Source: Drosophila persimilis | Lineage: Eukaryota > Arthropoda > Insecta > Diptera > Drosophilidae | Length of the DNA: 64,000 nt | Assembly: GCF_003286085.1 (NCBI RefSeq) | Contig: NW_020825298.1 | Span: forward strand, 7,006,001 to 7,070,000 | Reading direction: 5' to 3' | Shown: one piece after another, positions 56,201-64,000 of the stretch | How the letters are laid out: every line of letters begins with the position of its first letter | How positions within the stretch are numbered: the stretch's first letter is position 1 | Notes under the pieces: model-generated | Databases searched by the model: none | Told to the model about the DNA's origin: nothing | What the model saw: the letters and a program-made list of their open reading frames with translations, nothing else | Made by a program: the position numbers and the translations under genes

Positions 56201-58590
56201 CAGTCCCTGCTCCAGAGAGTTCCCCCGTTAGGTGGCTTGCCTCTGTATAGCTTTGTTACCATCTCCTAGTAGCTCCCATGTTGTATCTATCTTCACATTT
56301 CTCTCAGTGTACACAAAACGACTGCAGTCAAAACTTAATTTTTTGTTGGGCTAGACGGCGGCCTGTCAGCGCGTACCAGGAGGCCCAGACGATGCAGTCT
56401 GTCAGCGTTTTTGACTTGAAAATGTTTTTGAATGCAATTTTTGGTTTCCATTCGCTGGGCTAAGAGAAAGAGAGAGATGTACTACGGGTACGTTCGCTGA
56501 GAACCCTTTAAGAGTCGGGCAAAAGTCAGGAAAATGTTTGTTGAAAGGAGAGGCGTGGGCGGAGTGGCAGTGGGAGGGAAAGCAAAACTTTGTTGCTGTT
56601 TTGTTGTTTGTGTGTGTGTGTGTCTGCTCTTGATGTTCACCTCAGACCATTCATGGCCCTGCTTTCGCATCGTTCCTCCTCTGCCGCTGCCACATTGTAA
56701 AGCCATTTGGCCGGAAATGATATCGACTCCTGGGTTAAAGTGTGCTCATGTTGCAGCTGCAACTGCAACCTGCAACTGCTGCTTGCTTGGGTCTCTGCTG
56801 TCGTGTCGTGTCGTGGTGTTGCATTTACCGCTTCGTTGCACTGGCGATTGGCAACTGGCGGACAACGTACAAACGGACAGTGCTCTGCCTCTGCCTCTGG
56901 TTCTGCTTTTGTCTTTAAGTGGCCAATGAGTAGAGGAGTAGCGAGGAGGCAGAAGAGGGCACTGGATATGAGGGGGAACAAGGACAGCCTAGTCATAGAA
57001 CAAGGACAGCAGCTGTTTTTCGCCATTGTCTGCTTCTGATGAGCTTTTGTGCAATTTTCAGGTTGTATTGGTGTCTACCTCTCTGTTGTGCCACATGTCT
57101 GCTGGAATTTCTGTGGCTGAAAGGTTTTCTGATAATTAGCGAAATTTAAGAACAGAAATTCACTGAAAATAACTTCATGAAAATGTCGAAATAATCTGTG
57201 GTCGTCTCGCAGTTGATTACGAGCAAAATACTGAATATTCCGCTCATTCGAAAGTGCTGATTTATAATAGAAGCGCTTTATATACTCCACGATTACTCAT
57301 TTATTCCCAAAAAACTCGAATAAACTTATATTTCTTATAAACTTATTACCTTTCAACCTATTGTAAAATATATTTAATATAATAATTAGTATGAAAGCCC
57401 TAATGTAGATCTCTCTCTTAATGCGATTACTTTTTGGCTCAACGCATAAGCTTTCAAAAAATATTTTTTTAGTATTTTGTACTATTTTTTATTCCGTGCT
57501 TTGGTCAGGGCTTTGCGTAAAAAAACTTATTTAATTATCACTTTATGAGCCCTATTTGGGTTAGCAGCACACACATGCACATACACACACACTCACGCAT
57601 GCCTAAATGCATTCGAAAAGGTTTCGCTTTTATTTTTGGGTAATACGAAAAGTAGTTTTTTTTAGGGGATTTTGGGTTTGTGTTATATTAGAGTTATGTG
57701 GGACACAGCAGCGCCGCATCATCAAAATAACCGAAAAAAAAAACGAAGAAAAAAAGTCACGTACAATTTTCATTTTGTATAGAGAAGCCCTATTTAAGCC
57801 CTATGAGTGAGAAGAGTGCTTTTGCATTTGCATTGCCATCCCTCTCTCTCTCACACTCTCTCATTTTTGCTTTTCAGTGCGGCAGCAGCAGAAAAAATGT
57901 GTCAAGAGAAGATGAGAGGATGCGTCAACGTTGGCGTAATTAGGAAACTTGCTTCCCACTTGACTTGCGAGAGAGAGAGAGAAATAGAGAGGGAGAGAGA
58001 GAGTTGTACTATGATATAGCCGCAAATGAGATGCTAATCTGAAGAGTCGAAAGTAAAATGTGTCACGGAAATGAAGGAGAACAGAGCAGCAAAATTCTTT
58101 TGAAATATCCTAGAACTGATATTTGCAGATATTTTATGCCAAAAGCCGCAACACCTAAAAGGAATGCCCTTAATCTTTTAGTTCCTTAACTACCTCTCCC
58201 CTTCCAAATGTTAGCCAACTCATTAAAAGTTCTCCTTCTGTGTCTCTCTCTCTCTCTCAGTGCCATTCATTTTCCTAATCATGCCATAAAAGCAGACACC
58301 AAAATTAGTAACATTTCATTTTGGGTGTACTCCTCATACAGTTACAGTTACAGCTACTTTATTTAAATGGAAACAAGAACAACAGCAATAAAAAGCCACA
58401 GACAACAGCAGAGGGTTAAGAAATGAAGCCCCGAAAAATTTTAATTGTCACATTTCTTGCACGCACACACATGAGACCACAAAAGACAAAAGGAAAGAGA
58501 GGCCTGATCTGCCCAGCCTCAGCAGCACGACCAGCAGCGAGGGGAAGAAGAGGAGAAAAGTTTACTGTGTCTTTTGCAGTTGTTGTTTTG
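56201..58590. other. Spacer, probably intronic
   Basis: A strong acceptor-like CTCATTTTTGCTTTTCAG ends near 57876 and is followed by an open frame (AAAAEKMCQEKMRGCVNVGV..), but no donor fits and the phase does not match exon 2's GTAAATG donor. GA and CT runs lie at 57967-58000 and 58240-58258. Confidence 0.35.
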
Positions 58591-58594
58591 CGAC

Positions 58595-58830
58595 TGTTTG
58601 GACTGCTACGGCTACTGCTGCTGCTGCTCAGCCTCTGCTACTACTTTTTCATTCCGTTTCGCCTCTGCTGCTGTTGCTTCATTCTGCTCCGCTGCTGCTG
58701 ATGCTCATTTGTGGCCTCTGCTTTACTCTACTCTGCTCGCTCTGTCCCTTCGTTCCTGGGTTGCTCTGCTCTGCCGCTGCCGACTGCGTCTCTCTGTCGA
58801 CGCTTATCTTAGACGCTGCCACTCTGCATG
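58595..58830 (+). repeat. CTG/CT-rich tract
   Basis: Pyrimidine-biased CTGCTG and CTCTGC words. Same type as at 7.6-7.9 and 45.6-45.8 kb, always with the pyrimidine strand on plus. Confidence 0.7.
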
Positions 58831-61800
58831 CCTTTGACTGCCTTTAAGTACTTCCTAAACAAAGCAGGAGCTACATTGCATTGAGTCGTTAATAATACTC
58901 ATTACCTACAGATATTCATTCAATGTTTAAGATGTTCCACCTTTGTTTTATGCTTAAACATGTCTGTGATATCAACGAAAATTGAATTCTATACCAATCG
59001 TGTATGTGCGCTCTACCTCGTTCTGCCAGTACTTTGCTCCGTCTCTGCTTTTGTATATGCCGCTGTATAGCTCTGCCGCTGTGTAGCTCTGCCTCTGCTC
59101 TGCCCAATTTAATGGTCATTTTAATTGTCTCGTTTTGTGTTTAGCAGAGTCTGCTGCAGCTGTGATAAAGTATTTCTCTCTCCCTCCTCACCCCCTGCCT
59201 AACCAAAGGAGACAGTCCGAATTGGTTCCATTGATAGCGGGGCTACTTCCACCTTAGCCCAACCCCATCCCCCTCTTCACCCATCACCAACCCCCCAGCA
59301 TCGTTACGAATTATGACGGAGCAACAATTAAAACTGAATTCGGTCAGGCCTGAAGACGATAATGATTGAAGTTCTAGATGATAATTATGATGTTTTGTTG
59401 GCAGCGGAGAAAAGAACAATAGAAAGGGAAGAGGAGGGAAAGCAACAACAATGGTGGGTGGGGGGTGGAGCAACAATAAAAGTAATGCTCTCTTTTTGAC
59501 CAAGTTAAATGCATGTCCTTGGGTTTTAAGCATTCCTTCTTTTTTCTTGTTTTGTTGTTGGGACAATGAATGGCAAAATAAAAGGCCACGCCCCCACATG
59601 CAAACACTCGCACACACATGAGAACAATTACCGTTGTTTGAAATACCCTGGCAGAGAGGGTATAACGATTTTGAGGTTATTCGTGATTATTAATAGAGGA
59701 AAGCAGGAAGAAGGAGTCTATAAGATGAACCCACCAGATCATGGAGTATTCATTAAGCTTTTTTTTCTAAATATATTCCTATAAAAAGGATCTGCAGAAC
59801 ACTGTAGAGCTGCCTTCGGATCTGGCAGGATATCAAACGCATCGACTTCTAATATTTTGCTGAAAAGAAGGAAGCACATAATTATGATTATGGTGCCTCT
59901 ATATCTCTCTCTCTTTCTGCCCATCATCATTGTTGTCCTTTCCCCCATTACTTGGCAGCTCTCTCCCTTTCCCCCTTCCCCTTGCCTCTCTTCAAATATG
60001 GCAACTCTGTTGGTTTTAATTGTTGAGTCACTCTCTGAATGTTGAGGGGTGTATGGTCGAGGTCTATGGCACTTCTAGTTGTAATTGTACTCTTTGTGCT
60101 TTTGCTTTTGTTGCTGCTCAGAGGTTGCTTGGTTGAGTCCTGTTTTTGATTGCTCTCTTTTATTGTTTTTGATGAGGTTTAATAAAGGTTTCCGAAAGTG
60201 TTTCCAGATCTTTAATGAGGTAATACCCAAGTCAAAACAACTAGCGCCTCCGCAAGGACTGTGTATATGGTTTTTGGTCTCTGGGGTCAAAGGAATTTGT
60301 TTCTGATACAATATACCCAACAATTGATCAAAATACAGAAAAATAATGGTTAACTATTAATGAAAAGAAGTATTTTATGCCCCTACGACACTTTCCTCCA
60401 AGGGAGATGCCTGTGGCCACATCTTTGCCCTGAAACTAGCTTAGAACTAAAATTAAAATGTTTTATTCCTTGAATTCATCCTTGAAAAGTTTCTTTTGCA
60501 ACATCCAAAGTTCATTCATGGTACATTCCCGCCCTAATTTGTCACTCCCTGGCTTCTGTTCTGGGCTTTATTTTTCAACCACAAAATTTTCTTGCTCACA
60601 CGAGTATGTAAATTTACTTCAGGGTCAGGTCTCCGCCTCCGCCTTCGCTCCTCCTGCTCTCCAATGATGATGTTTGTTTTTCTTCTACGAGGGGGAAATG
60701 TTGTCGTCTTCTTCTTGCCCGCCTCATTGCCGCTTCATTAGAGCCTTGCCGCAAGTAAAAAAATGTGTTGCCCGTCAACAGGCGCTCTGCCAGAGTCTCT
60801 CTCTCTGAAATTTTCAAGGATATGAGTTGTTGCTTAATGTTATGTGGCACATTTCCTTCATGTGGCTGCCAAGAAAATTTTCTCTTGGTTGGCCAACAAA
60901 TTTCGTCTTTCATTCTTTATCCTCTCGCTGCTGTTGTTGTTGCTGCTGTTTTTATTGTGGCTGTGGCAAAACGCTTAAACTGTCGTTTAGTTAATGATGC
61001 AGCATGTAGTGGCATTTACCCAAACTCTCTTCAAAGAAAGAAAGCGTCTGTTTCTTATCTGGAACAATTTGTGCCTCAAGGAAGGAAGCGTTTAACCGAT
61101 GATTCGTAGGGATATTCCAGGATGGAGTTCTGTTACTATAATACGGGTCTAAGAAGGCTTTCAATGAACTTAAGGCGCTGCCCTTTTCTGCTTTACAGAG
61201 GAAGATATCGATTTATTGACTTAAATCCCAATTAAAATGCAAATATCTACCGTCGTTCCATAAATTTTACTGACAGTACTCTTTCTTAATAACTCAGTTT
61301 ATTCCTGTTTTAAACGTAGTATTTTTCCTGTCTTTGCTAAATGATTTATAACTCTTTCCCTAGCCCGTTTTTACATACGAAATCCTGGCAAGTTCCACTC
61401 GCTATTGTCCCCCAGAGGGGCACCTCAATTAGTCTCCATATATGACCCTTTCAAATGCTCAAAATTTAAGGCTTTTCTTTCATACAAGCCCCAAAAAGGA
61501 CCTCTGAGACACACTCAGACACACACAGACAACCCCATACATATTACAGGCGCAGCAATTATTCCATCTGCGGGTGCCCCAAGTCTAGACCAAGTTCCCG
61601 TCGTCCCCTCCCGTACTTGACCAACCATGAGACTACCAGGGAAGGTTGGTAGGATCCTGGGCCTTTCCACGGCTATCACCTGTCACATAAATAGCGAACG
61701 GATGAATTATTAAAGCAAAAACTGTGAAAAACAGAAGGAGCCCCAAAAACTTTAACCCGCAAATGTGCGCCTGGCTGCGGGGCCTGGGGGAGAACTTTTT

Positions 61801-61950
61801 TTTAAGATGCTTAAAATGCGCCGCCGTCTGGCAGAGGGTCTTGATGGCTGAGGAAAAGAGATGGTCAGAGGGGGAGCGGGGGGATAGTGAAGCGAAATGA
61901 CTCGCAAAGTCTGACCGGCCAGCAGAAGCAGCAAAAAGTTTCATTTGCTT
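58831..61950. other. Spacer, probably intronic
   Basis: No exon firmly supported. ATACCCTGGCAGAGAGGGTA near 59642 resembles mobile-element ends and the 118-bp unit at 50.7 kb. An acceptor (TTTTCTGCTTTACAG ending 61198) is followed by a short frame EEDIDLLT then TAA, in a phase compatible with exon 2's GTAAATG donor; too short to claim. Confidence 0.35.
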
Positions 61951-62035
61951 GGCGAGTGCTCGCTCCCTTTGCCGCTCCGTCTCTCCCTCGCTCCATCTCT
62001 CTATTTCACTTTACGTTGCTCTCTTTTTGCGTAGC

Positions 62036-62115
62036 TATAAAAACGGTTATAATAAGCGACGAAACTGCGCGGCGACAGCGAAAGGAATAGCAAAGCTAGA
62101 GGCGTCGTTTCGAGT
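62036..62115 (+). promoter_or_regulatory. Candidate promoter with short first exon and donor
   Basis: TATAAAAA at 62036-62043 sits downstream of a CT-rich stretch, and a start near 62066 would be followed 48 bases later by the consensus donor GTAAGTG (GT at 62114-62115). The would-be exon is a G+C-rich patch without ATG. Together this looks like a promoter with an untranslated first exon on the plus strand, perhaps an alternative promoter of the same gene. No clear initiator is seen. Confidence 0.35.
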
Positions 62116-62339
62116 AAGTGATACCCAGTAGTGAAATTTATGGGTGGGATGTTACAGCTGACCATCCCAATTCTAAAAACCTCTTTTTGCTAAAGAGCAT
62201 TATAAATAAATTCAAGGAATCTTTGTATTGTGTTCCATTGCAAACCACATATACTATTGCCTGTTCCCAAGAACACATAAATACCCTTCAGCAATCTACG
62301 ACCATTGGGTATAAAAAGCGCAGTCAACTCTACTTCGTT

Positions 62340-62422
62340 CCCACTCTCGGTCGCTCTGCCACCCTCGGTCGCTGCTCTCCCACTCTCGGTCGCTCTCCCA
62401 CTCTCGGCCGCTCTCCCACTCT
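62340..62422 (+). repeat. 18-19 bp minisatellite CCCACTCTCGGTCGCTCT
   Basis: Four to five imperfect copies head to tail. It produces the repeated Glu-Ser-Gly-Arg text of a 259-codon minus-strand frame, which is therefore not taken as coding. Confidence 0.85.
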
Positions 62423-64000
62423 CTTTTTTCTGCTGCCGCTGCCTGCTGCTGGTGGCTTCTCTTAACTGTTGTTGTGCCGCATAAGTGGCACCTGTGACCA
62501 CACTGCATACACACCCATACAGACAGACAAAGTCCTCAGTGTCTGTGTCTGTTTCTATGTGCTTAAAAAATTTTCGGCATCGCGGCATAAAATTGGTTTG
62601 CTTTTCGGGTGAAAAGTTTCCTTTGCCTGTGTCTCTCTCCCTCCTCTCGTGAGCCGGTTGCTCCTTCGCGAGGCTTATAAAATATAATTCGACAGACGAC
62701 AACGACTGTGGATTCAGGGAAAATATATTAACAAAAACCCTACAACAAATACTGGGGAGGCATACAAAACACCAACAAAACTGTACACAAAAAGTTTTTG
62801 TTGTTTGAAGAAAGTCAGAACGAGCTGTTGCTGCTGCCACAGCGATGAAGCGGCGGCAATAATTATGGCGGTAGAAACAAAAGACAAGAAAATGTATGTG
62901 AATGAAACAGGTAGAATAAATTAATACACTAATAATTTGTAAATATTTTAAAGTTCCCAAAAAAGGCACAGAAATATGTGTAATTTTGGTAATGATTTGA
63001 GAGTGGTTTTGTTATATAAAAAAAAAAATGGTAGGAATGTAGGATGTGATACTACAATGTTCGTAAATCAACTCTCTCTAAAACCAGATTTCATCATTCA
63101 TATATGATACCTTCCGAAAGTTCTGAACGATTTGTGATACCCGACGAAAATAATAAATTTTACGAAAAATATTCCGTACTCCCAACAAACGTCCTCTCCA
63201 TTTAGAGCTACCCCATCTGTGGTACAGTTTTAATCCTTCAGTAAAACAGTTGGAGGCAATTTCAACGAATAGACAAAGTTAATAGCAGTTGGAGGACTTC
63301 TCTCTCTGGTACCCTTCGACACCACACACAAGCACATAATTTTCAGCCCGCCTCCCCCGCCCGTTGCCCTCGTGTATCCCTCTAGCTCCATTCTCAAGCA
63401 ATTTGCCAGCCGTTTTATTTGCGGTTGTCGTACATTTATGGGCTCTCTGTTCTCTCCATCTCTGTCGGCTGCTCTCATTATTTGATGTTGTTTCTCTTTT
63501 GTTCTCGCTTTTTCTCGTGTGTGTGTGTGTGTGTCCGTGTGTCCGTGTGTGGTTTGCATTCGTATTTAGTGTAATCGGTTTTAGGGGTCCCGGTCCTCTG
63601 CTCCTTGTTGACCATTTGAGTGCAACTCTAATTACACTGCAAATTATTCGAATTATGCATTTTTAGAGCTTACTCCATGTCTGCTTTTCTTTTCCTGCTG
63701 CTCTCCTTCCTTTTTCTCTCTCTCTCTCTCTATTTTTGGTTGCTGTAATTTAAACCTTTGTGGCTCCTCTTTTGGGGTTTCACTCTTTTGTTCTCGTCAT
63801 TAATTGCATTCCATTTCTTGTTGCTTTTCTCCTGCTACGAAATGCCATGAAGATCTAACAGAAATCTGATTTCTTTCTTCTCTTTACATATTCCCTGGAT
63901 GGTCATAAAAATAGGTGAGTAAAACAATACAAAAGACAAGAATTTTAATTAGTTTTAAGACAAAAGTAAACTTAAATTTGGATAAATAATACTCATAAAT
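62423..64000. other. Spacer to the window end
   Basis: GT/GTCC tract at 63518-63550 and CT run at 63716-63732. ATAG|GTGAGT near 63912-63919 is a good donor-like site, but the tract before it is not an open coding exon that I can support. Confidence 0.35.

Noticed and set aside
57807-58019. Frame after a strong acceptor near 57876 (AEKMCQEKMRGCVNVGV..)
   Set aside because: Phase does not fit exon 2's GTAAATG donor, no downstream donor, and it ends in GAGA-repeat text.
62190-62969. 259-codon minus-strand open frame
   Set aside because: Its distinctive part is the translation of an 18-bp minisatellite and CT-rich DNA; the rest lacks codon bias, start context and splice support.
1-64000. CRISPR arrays, rRNA, operons or bacterial-type systems
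   Set aside because: No regularly spaced direct repeats with unique spacers, no rRNA text, and gene structure is clearly eukaryotic with introns.

Overview
The window looks like a gene-poor, intron-rich piece of a Drosophila-type euchromatic chromosome. The signs are A+T-rich spacer broken by CA/GT, CAG/CTG ('opa') and CT microsatellites, 5' UTR sequence rich in CAG/AAC/GAG, fly-type splice sites, and copies of a DINE-1/INE-1-like (Helentron-related) element with its usual end. I cannot name the species; the repeat mix is not that of D. melanogaster, and I suspect, without proof, an obscura-group-like genome.

Only one protein-coding gene can be read with confidence, and only in part. Its first coding exon lies at 37135-37889 (+): 251 complete codons rich in His, Gln and Arg/Glu, ending at a strong phase-2 donor. 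A second coding exon begins at 55453 behind a strong acceptor and continues the reading frame exactly, so intron 1 is about 17.6 kb. The protein family was not recognised. A possible in-frame 54-nt cassette exon (50344-50397) lies in that intron. At 1540-1568 a pyrimidine tract plus AG immediately followed by GTAAGT is the hallmark of a recursive (ratchet) splice site. It suggests that the left part of the window is also long plus-strand intron, perhaps of the same gene transcribed from a promoter outside the window. A TATA-type promoter candidate just before the coding exon (36943) and two more (45407, 62036) could supply shorter transcripts.

The rest is non-coding. Left part (1-36900): G-rich blocks with a 28-base poly-G run near 2.3 kb; CT/CTG-rich low complexity at 7.3-8.1 kb; a 10-bp-period minisatellite at 10.2-10.5 kb joined to a dispersed repeat; a nearly complete DINE-1-like element at 17.05-18.10 kb; several AT-rich blocks, at least three of which look homologous; a poly-C run at 29.3 kb; and a regulatory-looking segment near 27.6 kb. 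Right part (38000-64000): intron 1 with a cluster of TGATCA/ATCGAT-type sites, a frameshifted gene fragment next to a dispersed repeat at 41.6-41.9 kb, an exact 118-bp tandem duplication at 50.7-51.0 kb, and remnants with a tRNA-Trp primer binding site, typical of LTR retrotransposons, at 51.9-53.3 kb.

Two dispersed families recur through the window. One is DINE-1-like. The other is an unnamed family (called H here) marked by GTCGGTCCC..AAGAAACCAAC..AACAAAATAC. I found no tRNA, rRNA, CRISPR array or intact mobile element coding region. Nothing here amounts to a new multi-gene system; the most unusual items are listed as findings.
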